Source: Isochrysis galbana | Lineage: Eukaryota > Haptophyta > Isochrysidales > Isochrysidaceae | Direction: 5' to 3' | Assembly (NCBI GenBank): GCA_018136815.1 | Contig: CM030938.1 | Span: forward strand, 2,891,289 to 2,955,288 | DNA: 64,000 nucleotides | In this document: positions 19,300 through 30,355 of the stretch, in pieces | Numbering within the stretch: the first letter of the stretch is position 1 | Layout: every line of letters starts with the position of its first letter | Notes under the pieces: model-generated | Seen by the model: only the letters and a program-made list of their open reading frames with translations | Told to the model about the DNA's origin: nothing | The model's database searches: none | Position numbers and translations under genes: made by a program

Positions 19300-21268
19300 T
19301 ATCTGCTACACGACGCAAACCACGACCCCACAACGGACCTAGAAGATGGAGCGAAAGACTACCGGTCGACTCGGACATATGGAAACAAATGGCCCGCATC
19401 TATACCTCCCCGCTAATCACCTCAAGAGACTTCTACATGCACTATAAACACATAACACACCGCCGAATAGGCACATACAACCGCTTCCCGGACCGTGTAA
19501 CTAACCCCCTGACGGATCGAGCATGACCACCGGCTCGATATGCGATGATTCGGAAGGGAAACGATCGGCGGAAGGCGTGGCGAAGGTGGCCGGGAGTGAT
19601 GGAATGACGGGCTGGACCACCTCCTCAGCAGAGAAAGGCGGGAGGACGGGCTTGGGCGAGGGCGAGCGCGACGACGGAGAGCGGACATGACTGGGCGGAT
19701 CGGGATGGATAGGCTGGGGCTGAGTGAGTGGAGAGGTTTGGTATCGAGGTAGTGTTGAGAACGAGGGACGAGAACGGGAACGAGAACGAGAACGAGAGCG
19801 ACGAACGAAGAACGACAGACGACAGACGGCTAGGGGCCGATGGACCGACAAGATGACACCACACTCACGTCAACACTCTCCACACTAACGTATCCTTAAC
19901 ACGGAACGCACAGGCACAGGAACCTGCTGACGGACCGAACAAGGAAGAGAATGCCGACAAGAGAGCGACGGGGCGACGGACGATCCGACGGGGGCGACAG
20001 TTACGCACAGAAATAAGGAGGGAATCTTTCGAAAACCCTTAAGTGAGTTGATGAAGACCGAAGTAAAATAGCGCCACGATATAATCCAACGGCCAACACC
20101 TGAGGGGATATCGGGGTCACACAAGGGGGCGGTTCCTTGCACCGGCGCTACCTGAACGCGCGACTTAGCCTAAAAACGCGAGGAGCACGCAAGGAGGTAA
20201 GCCAGGTGAGGGGCAAGCAGGCGACAAGGGAGGCGACAAAGGAGGCGAGGGCAAAGAGGGCGAATAGGCGAATGTAGGACGACGCGACGGTGACTAGTGA
20301 CTAGCCTGCAAGGAGGGGACATAGAAACGCAAACAACTTCTAAAACAAAAAGGTCGATCGCGGATGCGACACCCCCTTTGCCGCATGTGCGCGCAATCAA
20401 ACAAATCCTCCGTTCACCTAGAGACGTGCCCAGCTTTAAACATCGTGTTCGACACGATTCACCACCTCACAGACTATATATACGCCGGCCTACAACCCCG
20501 GGACCGACACGATGGCCGATAAAGCCAGAGACAAACTTTTCACTTTTCATTATACTACCGAAAGCATCGGAGCATCGTCGTCACATTCAAGGGAGGTCCT
20601 GTACCTACTCGCATCTGGCATGGAGGTACATACTCACCGACTTCTATAGGATCCACTACGACAACATCACGTTCAATAGCGACCACGTCATTAGAAGAAT
20701 GATCGAGAGTTACACCACGCTGTGCAAAGCGGCGCTATACGGCAACAACACGGACGCATCCAGAAGAGCCAAAGCAGACATGGGCCGCCAGCCCAAGAAA
20801 CGTATCAGATGTCAACGATTTCCGCCCTATATTCGAAACGAACGATGACAATGAACTAGTTCCAAGTAGTAAACTCATAGCAATACTAGAACATCTAAAA
20901 ATAAAGCACACAATACAACAAAAAAGCAACACCGGACTTAGCGACCAAGGATAACAATAGATAGACCGGGGGGGACAATGTGCCCCCAACCGGGAAATCC
21001 AATGGGGAAGGCTGGAAAGCCGGGCCTCCACACAGGGTAAACTTGGCCCGAGGCCACCACAGACAAACACAAGTAGCCTGCCTCACCCCTCCCCCAAACG
21101 CGAGGCCCAAAGTAGTGTACATGGGCCGACCCCCCAAAACCGAAGAAAAAGGAACGCAGGGGGGAGCGGGAGGGAGAGCGGTGGTAGGGGTATAGGCGTT
21201 GGCGTCGGAATCGCGGGGAAGTGTGTGTCAGTAGTAGCTTAGCGGGCATCTTCAAGAATATATTTTTT
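19300..21268 (+). pseudogene. LINE C-terminal region split by a 0.87-kb insertion
   Basis: 19300-19497 codes for WSERLPVDSDIWKQMARIYTSP then HYKHITHRRIGTYNRFPDR. After the interruption, from about 20370, comes the next piece in order: CRMCAQSNKSSVHLETC, the zinc knuckle, then YLLA and WRYILTDFYRIHYDN, and MGRQPKKRI at about 20790. A further frameshift at about 20805 precedes DVNDFRPIFE, and an in-frame stop occurs near 20519. The 3' UTR has ACCGAAGAAAAAGGAA and ends CATCTTCAAGAATATA plus six T at 21263-21268. The two halves are nearly continuous, so an intact copy was cut by a later insertion. Confidence 0.8.
19498..20370. mobile_element. Insertion nested in the LINE, partly ORF1-like
   Basis: This stretch interrupts the LINE frame between NRFPDR and the zinc knuckle with almost no loss. 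19625-19680 is about 80 percent like 30808-30865 in the LINE 5' copy (CAGCAGAG.AAGGCGGG through GGGCGAGGGCGAG). It may therefore be a fragment of the same family's 5' part or a third element. It has a GAGAACGAGAACGAG run at 19765-19800 and no supported frame. I found no clear target-site duplication. Confidence 0.5.
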
Positions 21269-21527
21269 CTGGGGTGAGCTACTGAGCTACTCTCCCGGCC
21301 CCGCTTGCTTCGCCACACTTAGTCTCCGCCAGTGCGGACGCCATGCTGCTGCGGGTCTACGACCTTCAGCCGCCCCATGGCGCGCGCGTGGTGGCGCGTG
21401 CGCGCAAAGAGCTTTCGCGCCAACCGCATCCCCGTCAATTTTCGCCTCCGTCCAAAAGATAAAATTGCCCATTTCAAAGAGCTTCTCCAGATTTGAATGC
21501 ACACTGGCTGATACAAATGATCAAGAA
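21269..21527. other. Gap; possible minus-strand exon
   Basis: A minus-strand frame reads NLEKLFEMGNFIFWTEAKID before turning low-complexity. It could be a short exon but no splice partners are evident. Confidence 0.25.
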
Positions 21528-22944
21528 CTATACGTCATTGACGTCGAGCACAGGCACCTCCACTCTCCGTGAAGACGCGAAGTATGATGGGTATGGCTCG
21601 CGACCTGGCCACTGCACACCGGCTGGGAGCATCTCTGCGAGAGGCTCAAGCGATTTGCCGTCGCCGGCCTTATAAGTAGAGTCAAGGCCTAGCACCCGTT
21701 GACATACCTGCAAGATGAGTGGGTGATCCTGGGTAGAAATGAACTCTTCGAGGGTCATCCACCTACAGGTATGGATGAGGAGCGTGAGGAAGAGACCGTA
21801 AGCACCTGAGTGGGAAGCATGCTCAAGCGTTGTGCACAACAGGACGGGTGGTGCGATCAGCCGTTCATTTAAAGCGAGGCAGGAAAACCACTATGCCCAC
21901 TTGCAATCTGATATCTCGTCAGGGCACAGTGTGATCTCCCGACTCAATGGTGACAAGCGGGCAACGAAGTAAAGGTCCGACTTGCCCCAAGCACAGTTAT
22001 GCCGGTGCCAAAAGGCCAGAATCGAACGAAAGTCTGACTTAATGCCTGTCTCTTCAAACACCTGCGGCACAAAGTGCACGCGACTAAGCGAGCGGCAGTA
22101 ACGCAGTCGTATTAGGCAATGCGCTTTGTCCTCAGAGCGCCTGATAACATCCTATGCAGCTCGAAGCCTGGAAAAGTAGCCAAGGAAAAGGCACGAGACC
22201 CTCACCTCCCTCCCAAGGGCACCATGTACACTCAACATATGAGATGTACAAGGAGAACTTGTATGTAATTGAAGCAACAACTATCTCCATGCGTGGCGTG
22301 CTGCTATGCTATGCACCATCTTGTGCCCGGCTGGAGATTTGAGGCTAAGTCTATCTCCGTGCCCCTTCAACGCAGATGCATTCAAATGTATTTCTACCAG
22401 AGCCACTGCTGCCCAGCGCCAGTCAAGTGCACACCTCCCTTGCGATGCCTTCCTCAAAGCTCTCACCGCGGTCGAGCAATCCTCCTGGCAGTTTCCACTG
22501 AGTGGACGGAACTCGTTGACCGTCAGGCGCATCCCGCCATTCTTTGACCACCAGGATCTCGCCACTCTCCGAGAGCACGAATCCTGCGCCTCCAACCTGG
22601 TGCGTCGCAAAAGGCGGCACCTTATCTTCCCTGTCAGGGCAAAGCCAGCACTTGAGCACTGCCTCTCCGCCAGCAGCATGGTGGAACTCAAAGCCATGGC
22701 GCGATGCAAGGGCGCAGAGGGCCGACTCCTCGATCGGGACGCGCAACATGACCGAGTTGAGCCCTTGTGCCCTCCATGCCTTGAGTGAACCACTGATCAA
22801 CTCACTGAAGCTGGTGCTCAGCGTGGGGTCTTCAGCGAGATCGACCAGGACGCCGCGGTACGGAAGCGGTGTAGAGGGTAGCACATGGAGGGATGCAACT
22901 CCCCTCGCCATGCCCGCGAGTGCGAGCACTCGTCGGAAGAGCAT
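21528..22944 (-). CDS. Nudix hydrolase (NUDT6 / plant NUDX2-8-like)
   Basis: Exons on the minus strand are 22435-22944, 21901-22061 and 21528-21762, all with GT-AG introns. They join to 301 aa; an upstream ATG at 22986 would give 315. PYRGVLVDL starts the N-terminal domain typical of this subfamily. The Nudix box GGLLDRGESFEEGIARE joins VFEETGI across intron 1, completing G-x5-E-x7-RE-x2-EE-x-G-[IVL]. FGKSDLYF-like AWGKSDLYFVARL and C.W(M)TLEEF follow, as in NUDT6. These enzymes hydrolyse nucleoside diphosphates linked to another group (ADP-ribose, NADH, FAD or CoA derivatives) with a divalent metal held by the box Glu residues. The Arg-rich, acid-free start MLFRRVLALAGMARG could be an organelle-targeting sequence. 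The length matches the family. Confidence 0.9.
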
Positions 22945-23059
22945 CTGACCCCTCCCTCTCGCGCCCTCTGCTTCGCTCTCGCCCAAGGCGGCAGCGAGAC
23001 GGCCACAGCGAGTAGCGCCGCCCGACTCGCCCCGCCCCCACGCCGACCAGTGTGAAGTG

Positions 23060-23835
23060 ACCTCTCAACCATCTCCGGTAGGGCGAGTGGCCCAGGGCCC
23101 GGGCGTCGAGAAGAACGGAGCGGAGGAAGTCGACCAAGGCGTCGACGGTGTGCTGGCGAACCGAGCGGATGTACGCGGACAAGGTGGCTTCGTCGATCGC
23201 CTCGAGTTGGTAGATGGCGCCGTCGACGGGCGAGGCGGCGGCGTGTGGGCCGAAGCCGTCGCAGATGAAGCGCTCCGCTGGCCGGGTAGCGAGGCTCGGA
23301 TCGATTGCAAGGTGCCGGCGGATAGGGGCTTGAGGTCGGGCTGGGCCTGCCGAGATGGCGGGGCGGTGGGCAGTGGCGGCGGCGGGGGGTGGCGGTCGAT
23401 GCGAATGGTGCTGTGGCGGCGGTGGGGGCGGTGGCGGCGGGCTGCCTGGGTAGGAGGCGTGGTTACGTTGTGGGTACCATTGGTTGGACTGGATGGTGGC
23501 GGGGAATTGATGGTGGATCCGTGCTGAGGTGGGGTCGGCCGGGGGCGCGGGTGGGCTGGCGTGGGCTATCCAGGCATGGGCACGCGAGTCTCCGCCCTGC
23601 AGCTGCAGAGCATGCCGTACTAGTTCGGCCACTAGGCTGGCGACGCCCTCCGGGTCTGAGGCGGGAAGGGGTCCCCATTGGATGCTGTGGGCAGGCTGTG
23701 TTGACTGGTGTTGGATTTGGTATTGGAATTGGTGGGTCGGGCAAGTTGATGGACGGGCGGGGCTGGCGTCGGACGCGTCGTCCGACTCGTCGGACGCGTC
23801 AGGTTCGTGGCGGTCCCTAGGGTGGGACTGGTTTC
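23060..23835 (-). CDS. Unrecognised Pro/Gln-rich ORF next to a LINE insertion
   Basis: The minus-strand frame is open from about 23835 to past 23060. It reads an acidic, then Gln-rich, stretch, an amphipathic segment (PEGVASLVAELVRHALQLQ), a Pro run (nine P), and a better-structured C-terminal part (AERFICDGFGPHAAAS, AIDEATLSAYIRSVRQHTVDALVDFLRSVLLDAR). The last part looks coding. I do not recognise it. Its upstream edge coincides with the start of the LINE at about 23815, so the LINE may have inserted in this exon. It ends near the Nudix start and could be an upstream exon of that gene, though Nudix proteins of this group normally lack such an extension. Confidence 0.4.
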
Positions 23836-25445
23836 AATCTCCCGCAACTAGGGGCGACCCGGGAAGCGGAGTGGCGATAGCCATTAGAAGAGACAGAAGC
23901 GACGTAGTAGTTGAATCTTGGTCGGTAGTTATCCCGGGGAGGCTGGTAGTAGTAAAGGCAAAAATCGGGCATGAAACGATAGCTTTCTCCTCTGTGTACC
24001 TAAATGCTCAACCTAATAAACGTAAAGAAGATATCAAAATGCTACACGAAACGCCGGAAATACTTTCTCACACTATATTAGCAGGCGACTTTAATTGCGT
24101 GGAAAGTGTACGTGGAGATACCCGGTCCATCGCGGGAGCGACCCCTTACGCCAATTCGGGAGGCAGAGCCCTCGCGAGGGCGCTCGCCACACATGGGCTC
24201 ACGGACATCCAATTACTAGTTAATCCGGGCCTTAAGGACCAATACACGAGGTGCGGGCATCAGACCCACACGAGGATAGATCGCGTATACGCCGCGGAAT
24301 ACTACTCCACATGGAGATGGCACAAGGCATACATAGATCTAAAGCTTTTCACGGGCCTAGCGGCGTCGGACCACCACCCGGTGGTAGCGACTTTTGCTAT
24401 TGCCCCCCCACGACGGGCAACCAAGATAGAGGCCAAGATACCTTTGGAGGTATTGGACGACCCGGAGACCCGAGAGATGATCAGCCTCCTCTGGAGGAGA
24501 CTATACCCGGTCCCTCCGGGAGAGGACGCCGGGGACAAGCTATCCACTTGGACGGAGTCCAAAAGGAAAATATCTTCGATCCTCCTAGCGAAGGCGGTCG
24601 AGCTTCGCAGAAGACAAAGGTACGCGCAAGCGGAAATCGACGCGGTAGCGGACGCTAGGAAAGCCCAGATGGCGGCGACCCCCGGGATGGCCCGGTCGGA
24701 CACCCTAACGGAACTCAACCGCAAAGTAATCGACAAAAGACGTACCTTCTCACCGGCCCCGTCACTAGCGGAAAAAATCATAAGGGCGGAAGAGCTTGTT
24801 ACGAAGCAATTTTTCAAGAGATTCACACCGAGGCACGCTAGCGGCGACATCCCGGCGATGTACTGGGAAGACCCGCAGCCGGCTCTAAAGGAAGACAATG
24901 TAGCAACCGAAGACTCCGCGATTTTGGCTTCGTTGCGGAGCTACTATGTATGGCTTTTTAGTGAAAAGATCTCCCAAGGCGCGGAGCCCCTCCTCCATGC
25001 GCTAAGACAGCGTCAGATACCGACGAGTCATAGGTCCTTCTTGGACAAGCCCATCGGATACTCGGAGATCATTCGTGCTATACGACAGATGGCGAAAGGA
25101 AAATCCACGGGACCGGACGACCGGACGGCATACCAATGGAGTTCTACCAAAGCTTCGAGAAGCTAGCTAGTGGCACCGCGACTGATGGACATGTTTCACG
25201 AGGCCTACCGGACGGGGGCATTACCGGAGGATACATGCTCGGGTGACATAGCTTTGCTCTATAAAAAAGGGGACGCCAGGGACCCGAGGAACTATAGACT
25301 ATAGACCCATTACGCTGCTCCAAACGGACTACAAAATCCTCGCCAGGGTCCTAGCTAACAGACTTAAAAAGACGATACATACAATCATCTCTAAGGAGCA
25401 AGCGGGCTTCGTGCCTAGGAGGATGATAGGCGAAGCCAGGGTCTT
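23815..25445 (+). pseudogene. LINE fragment: APE endonuclease and start of reverse transcriptase
   Basis: The frame runs from about 23815 to 25166. The APE-type endonuclease reads GDPGSGVAIAIRR, then SSVYLNAQPNKRK, AGDFNCVES (catalytic Asp/Asn) and ASDHHPVVATF (final Asp-His). A linker leads to RT motif 1, IRQMAKGKSTGPDD. A frameshift near 25130 and stops near 25240 and 25300 follow. The next RT blocks, LLYKKGDARDPRNYR, PITLLQTDYKILARVLANRL and SKEQAGFVP, appear in shifted frames up to about 25440. The RT active site and everything up to the conserved C-terminus are missing. The overlapping part of the 32.2-kb copy (PASGVAVAIREAAE) shows it is the same family. Confidence 0.88.
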
Positions 25446-25735
25446 GACACCAAACGAAGGCATACGACCTCGGGCGGGAATCACATTCCAGGAGCACTCC
25501 GGAGTCGAGGGGGCGGAGGGAGAGGTGGGGTCGACAAAGAGGGAGAGCAGGGGCGCAGGGACAGGGCGCAGGGGCAGGAGGGGTACCTGTGACGCGGCCG
25601 AGACTGGGGCCGCCCCCGCGCCTTCACCCTCCCTCGCCCTCCCACCCCTAGGATTGGGACTCCCTCGTGGTGGCCCCGCATCGCGTATTTGGAAACGAGG
25701 GGTACCAAATGAAGGCAAACGACCTACTATTATTC
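25446..25735 (-). repeat. Short element replacing the middle of the LINE
   Basis: About 290 bp lie between RT sequence and LINE C-terminal sequence. Its right end (25681-25725) matches 12527-12575 in reverse, so it carries a repeat terminus found elsewhere. The G-rich body has no recognised protein. Confidence 0.5.
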
Positions 25736-26110
25736 GCATATAGAACCGACTCAGCGCGAACGGCCCAAGCGGACATGGGAAGACAACCTAAGAAAAGGAT
25801 AGATATAGGCGACTTAAGGCCCGTATTTCACATAAGCGGCAAAGGTGGGCTCAAACCCAGCGAAGAGCTAGCCGAGCTGGCCGCAAAACTTGGGATCGCA
25901 CACGCTATCCAAGGGGCCGAGGTGTGCAGCGAAGAGGACGTATAAAACACCGTTGCAGACAACGAGAACGGGCACCACTTGAGGCAATACGACCAAGACG
26001 GAACCCTAACACCCAAACACGGCCGTGGGGACGATACACGAGAGTGACCATACCAAAAGGCCTGCCCCGACCCCACACTCCAATCCAGACCTCAGGTAGT
26101 GCCCGGCGTG
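25736..26110 (+). pseudogene. LINE C-terminal end and start of 3' UTR
   Basis: RTDSARTAQADMGRQPKKRIDIGDLRPVF then GLKPSEELAELAAKLGIAHAI aligns with the last 65 residues of the 15.1-kb copy, with a stop at 25945. AGGCCTGCCCCGACCCCACACTCC resembles the 3' UTR at 17290-17330. The T-tailed end is not seen. Confidence 0.8.
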
Positions 26111-26733
26111 AGGTGATGGTGAATGAAGCGGCCGGGGCCGAAGGCCCCGGACGCCGTGAAGCGACCGGAGAAGCTTTACATAAAGATAAAACAAGAGAGG
26201 AAAATTATAAAAGAGGGGGGTGGGGGTCGTTTCGCAAGTGGAGTAAGTAAGGGGCGGGGGGGGGGGGGCTATGAAAAGACAAGAACGAGGCCGAGAGGTG
26301 CAAAAATGGGAAGGGGTGTACTTTCGGCACAAAGAGGACCCGTGCGGGGAAAGAAAGGGCGGGGGAAGGGGGGAGAGGAGGGAGGAGGGAAACGGGAGAG
26401 GAGGGAAACTCTGCCTTACCCCTAGGGAAGCCCCCCCGGTCCCCCGGTATCTGAGTTTCCCACTGAGTTTCCCTGAGTTTCTTCCATGGCCAAAAACATA
26501 CTGAGTTTACTGTTTATTGTGTTTGGAGAGTGAACCTGCTGAGCTTCACATGTAGGGTTCCTATGTCGCGGCGATCTATGCGCGTGATACTGTGGCACAA
26601 CAATTACGCACGGCGGATGCCATCAAGTCGCGTTCCGTCGAAAGAGGACCAGGTTGTAGTTTTGTTTTTGCTTAGAATGTAGAATGTGATCGGCTAAAAA
26701 GTTCCGTCCTACATTATAGGACCGCGTCCTACG
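26111..26733. repeat. Patchwork of dispersed repeats
   Basis: 26334-26400 (GAGGACCCGTG.GGGAAA, GGGCGGGGGA, GAGAGGAGGGAAACGGG) matches 32852-32915 on the same strand. 26450-26535 matches the TTTC/CCAAA repeat at 6427-6500. 26628-26690 matches 19084-19145. No gene is supported. Confidence 0.55.
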
Positions 26734-28430
26734 AAAAAAAAAAGATGTGAAGGTTCAGGGCTACACACCTATCGCCGGACAGCACCTACTATTGCTACGG
26801 TACATCAGCCATCGCTCTTATCTCCCTTTTCCCCGCCCCCTTGCCTTCCCCCCCTCGTACCTTTGTCTTTGGTGTCGGGGGTGCGGCCCTGGTACACTAC
26901 CTAGGGCCCGGTTTTGGGTGTGGGTGTGGGGTCCGGGCAGGCCTTTTGGATTTGCGTTGGTAGGATAGAGTAGGCGTCTCTTAACGTGGTTGCCCCAAGG
27001 GTGATGTACCGGCGTGTTAGGCGCCTCTATCTCCTGTGCTTCGCTGTTTCCGTCTCGACTAGGTGCTCTATCCCTAGCTTACCAGCTAGGGATACGAGCT
27101 CCGCGCTGGGGGTCAGTTTGTTTTTTTCGCCTAGTTCGTAGAGCGGCCGGATGTCGGCCAAATCTATCCTCTTTTTGGGTTGTCTCCCCATGCCCGCCTG
27201 GGCGGTTCGCGCGGAGTCTGTTGAGTTGGCGAATAATAGCGCCCTGCTCAGTTTCGTGAATCTTTCCAGTGTGCGTATTAGCACCGATTCCTCTGAGAAC
27301 GTGGCGTCGTCATAGTATATCCTGTAGAAGTCCGTTATGATGTACCTCCATGCGAGCATGTATAGCGTTGCTAGCGCCTTTGGGCAAGGGCCGTTCGGGT
27401 GTACGAAGAGCCTATCTATAATGTTTTGTTCGCGTGGTTTATCCGGTGTGCTCGGGCGTCGGGCTAGTGTGTCCAGGGCGTCGAAGATGTTTGTTAGCCG
27501 CGGGCATTCTCCCAGGTGCGTGGAGGATTCGTCAGTTGCCATACAGAAACGGCACGCCTTGTCTCGGTGCGCGAATCTATTGGCTGTGGCTATTCTCCTA
27601 TGTGTAATGTGTTTGAAGTGCAGGTAAGTGTCCCTCGTTGTCACCATGGGCGAGGTGTAAATCTGGGCTAGATGCGCCCATACCTCGTCCGTTATTGGTA
27701 GTCTCGTTGCCCAGTTGTCGGGGCCCGTGAGTCGCCGGCGTTTATGGCAGGCCGTTTGTAGGGCTCTCGTTAGGTGTGCGACTTCAGTCGCGTCGAGCTT
27801 TGTTTGACCGTCTAGGGTGTATTCGTCCGGCAGCGGGTATTCTGTCCTTTTGTTTGATTTGAAGCCTTCGCCCCATTTTGCGGGGGGAGTCGGGTCTAGG
27901 TCGGTGGGTGCCGCTATCGTGTGGTCGCCGAGGATGGGCGTGCCCAGGTATGAGAGTTCGACTTCGTACCATTTGCCCCCCTCCTTTGCGAAGTATTCTC
28001 CTTCTTGGTTTATATGAATCACGGGGGTTGGGATTTCCGTGTTCAATGGCGTGTTGGTCGTGGGGTCTCGTGTTTGGGCGGCAGCGGTTTCCTGGTCCAC
28101 TGCCCTTATTAGGTCTTGCGCGTGTTTCACTACGTTTGCCCATGTGTCCAAAAATTTATCGCGGGGGATGTGCTCTCCCTTGTATTGTATGTATGTATCG
28201 TTGTTTTTTAGGTATTGCTCGCATTCCTCTGCGGTGTACGCATCCGTGCATGCGCGGTCTTTAAACACGTTGTGTACGGTGATACATTCTAGTTTGTTCC
28301 ACATTTCTATCCATAGCGCATGCCAACTTTTTTCTCTGCGGTTAGGTAGTAGAGAATTTACAGCGGATGCGATTGCTTCACGCGCCCTGATATCCATTGT
28401 ATTGTTGCCATATTACGGGTAAAGGCACAC
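26734..28430 (-). mobile_element. LINE copy, 5'-truncated, T-tailed
   Basis: The minus-strand 3' UTR ends GATAGGTGTGTAGCCC...CTTCACATC plus ten T (A-run 26734-26743 on the plus strand). This parallels GTAGGTGTGTAGCCC...CTTCAGATG plus T10 of the 15.1-kb copy. The 5' end lies near 28400-28430. I did not find a target-site duplication; a family 3 repeat flanks each side in opposite orientation. Confidence 0.82.
27027..28397 (-). CDS. LINE ORF2 C-terminal portion, open
   Basis: A 456-codon frame is colinear with residues 240-674 of the 15.1-kb copy. Shared blocks are TVHNVFKDRA, EECEQYLKNNDTYIQYKGEHIPRDKFL, WYEVELSYLGTPILG, PPAKWGEGFKSNKR, the knuckle CRFCMATDESSTHLGEC, WRYIITDFYRIYYD and MGRQPKKRIDLADIRPLY. 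The divergence marks a distinct subfamily. No RT or endonuclease is left. Confidence 0.85.
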   Translation of the reverse strand: MDIRAREAIASAVNSLLPNRREKSWHALWIEMWNKLECITVHNVFKDRACTDAYTAEECEQYLKNNDTYIQYKGEHIPRDKFLDTWANVVKHAQDLIRAVDQETAAAQTRDPTTNTPLNTEIPTPVIHINQEGEYFAKEGGKWYEVELSYLGTPILGDHTIAAPTDLDPTPPAKWGEGFKSNKRTEYPLPDEYTLDGQTKLDATEVAHLTRALQTACHKRRRLTGPDNWATRLPITDEVWAHLAQIYTSPMVTTRDTYLHFKHITHRRIATANRFAHRDKACRFCMATDESSTHLGECPRLTNIFDALDTLARRPSTPDKPREQNIIDRLFVHPNGPCPKALATLYMLAWRYIITDFYRIYYDDATFSEESVLIRTLERFTKLSRALLFANSTDSARTAQAGMGRQPKKRIDLADIRPLYELGEKNKLTPSAELVSLAGKLGIEHLVETETAKHRR

Positions 28431-28856
28431 ACCCTAAGCGAAAAGAAAAGTGAAAAGTATCACTTGGCCCTCTTTTGACGGAACGCGAGTTTGGGGCCAT
28501 GGGGAGCAAAGGGGGGGGCAGGGGCACGCCCGCGAAGCGGGCACGTGCACGAAGCGCAAGCCTCTAGAGAACGCACACATGGAAACGTGAACAAGGAGCA
28601 AGGAGCGACAAGCAGCGGACGGCGGCGTTCACGAAAAGCGAGACCTTACTTTTTAAAATAAGGGTCTGGATTCTCACGATCTATCGGCGGTCGTGTAGAC
28701 TGGGCCTAAGCGGTTTGAACGAACGACTGGGAGACCCCCCCCTACCGCCCCGAAAAGAAAGGAAATCGCCCACTGCGACGGCACTCTCGGCTGGCGAGGG
28801 CCGTCCAATATCCCTGCAGAGAAGCGGTACCCGAGGAGAGACCTCTCTCCCGACCG
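28431..28856. other. Gap upstream of the J-domain gene
   Basis: 28455-28495 carries repeat family 3 in reverse (CCTCTTTTGACGGAACGCGA). The remainder is presumably promoter and 5' UTR of the J-domain gene. Confidence 0.4.
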
Positions 28857-29525
28857 ATGCTGCGGAGAGCCTGTCCGCGGGTGGTGCTGCTCACAGACGG
28901 GCAGCTGGTGTCTCAGTCCACCTTTCGGCGCATCCAGCTAGAGCAAGCGACGGCGGCAGCTTTCAGACGCTCGGGCTCGCTCCGAAGTGAGCCATCCCCT
29001 AGCCATCAATCCACTGCTGGAGCCCAGAGGCCTCGTGAGCAGGGAAGCCAGGCTTCCGGTCAAGCTCGTGCGGAGCTCGGTAAGGTCGAGTCACAGGAGT
29101 ACACCAGATTGCTCCGAATGTTGGGCTGTCGCAATGGAGCTACGAGTGAGTTTGCTTCTGTTGCCTTCGCACGTACTCAAACCGACTTCCACATGAAGTC
29201 TTTCAAAATCAGCGTCGCGAATGACCTTCGAACGAACGTGTGTCCCATGTGCATCAGATGACGATTTGAAGGCCGCCTACTACGAGAAAGCAAAGCAACT
29301 GCACCCGGATAGATCTGGGGGTGAAACCGTATGCGCTCACCTGCCACAATGTGGACAGCTGACAGCTCATGCACGTTCTCATCTTTCCCCCAAACAACTG
29401 ATTTCAAGCCTCCAACGCATCTGACCATGTGATTTCAGGCTTTGGGCGCCGAGTTTGCCATCATCAGTAATTTATGGCAAACATGGCTGAATGGTAACGA
29501 CAGCGCCCACATGCGCACCACGTAA
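28857..29525 (+). CDS. Small J-domain (DnaJ-like) co-chaperone
   Basis: I build three exons, 28857-29145, 29258-29328 and 29439-29525, with GT-AG introns, giving 148 aa. Across the joins the protein reads EYTRLLRMLGCRNGAT, NDDLKAAYYEKAKQLHPDRSGG, then ETALGAEFAIISNLWQTWLNG. This is helix I, helix II, the diagnostic HPD loop and helix III of a J domain, which stimulates Hsp70 ATPase activity. The domain is C-terminal. The first 70 residues (MLRRACPRVVLL...) are basic and Ser/Gln-rich and could be a mitochondrial or plastid leader. The Gly/Phe and zinc-finger regions of full DnaJ are absent, so this is a type III (DNAJC-like) protein. The exact start is uncertain. Confidence 0.75.
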
Positions 29526-30182
29526 GAGCGGATGTGCAAATGTCTCGCATGTGCTGAGGAGGTGAAGTCGAATCTTGCTGCAGCATTAAGCAGTGTTTAC
29601 TTAGACCACAACCCAGGATACGGAATCGAGGCAGTGCTCTCAGCGTGCCGACCCTCCACCCCTTTACTTGCGTCGCCGGGATCCTCGACTCGATTCATCT
29701 AGTTTAATTATCAATCTTGTCCGCGAAAGATGAACACACAATTTTATGTGCGCCTCCGCATAACAACCGTTCGACCGCTTGCTGCGTATTTCTTCATGAA
29801 GCCCTGCGTCAATTTCGTATGTCAGTGACAACTGAATTTGGCATTGCCATTAGCGACATAGATCTGGAATTGTTGACGTCTGAAGTCGTAGCAACAAGGT
29901 TGTGGTGCCGGACAAGCAAAGATTGAGTTGATAGAAGCTATTGGCAGGGTGGCGGACCGATGTCCTGACGAGCCGTAGGCTTGCTTGCGATTGAGTGTGG
30001 ATACACACCAGATTAGATTGGAGGCCAACAAGATGGGGACGTATGGTGTTGAGTACCCACCTGTAATCTGTAATACTGTTTTGTAGGGCTAGGTAGGGTG
30101 TAGGCGGCGGTAGGATTCTCATCTACGTAGATCACCATCGGGGATCGGTACCAGCCGCCTGCCTCTAGAAGCCCCATTCACC
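29526..30182. other. Gap
   Basis: A 70-codon frame at 29717-29926 has no recognisable features. I see no supported gene. Confidence 0.35.
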
Positions 30183-30317
30183 GAGCCCCTAAGTAGAGCA
30201 CGAGGGGATGGGCCGCAAGGCGAGTGGAAGGAGTGGTAAGGAAAGCAGGCGTGGCTGCAAGGTCGCAAGGCAGAAGTGCAAGGCCGAGCGCGCGGCGAGA
30301 CTATTAAGAAGTTTTTT
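30183..30317 (+). repeat. Short T-tailed retroelement (SINE-like), copy A
   Basis: The first 26 bp (GAGCCCCTAAGTAGAGCACG...) are identical to 37367-37392 in reverse. The next part (GGCCGCAAGGCG, GGCGTGGCT) is related. The copy ends GCGAGACTATTAAGAAG plus six T, comparable to GCGAGAATATTAAAAGG plus T9 at 32375-32400. Confidence 0.6.
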
Positions 30318-30355
30318 ATCTACGTAGATGACAACTAACTTTATAGTTAGACGCG

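Noticed and set aside
23529-23814. N-terminal 95 codons of the long plus-strand frame that enters the LINE endonuclease
   Set aside because: Similarity to other LINE copies starts only at about 23815. The earlier part is antisense to a better-looking minus-strand frame.
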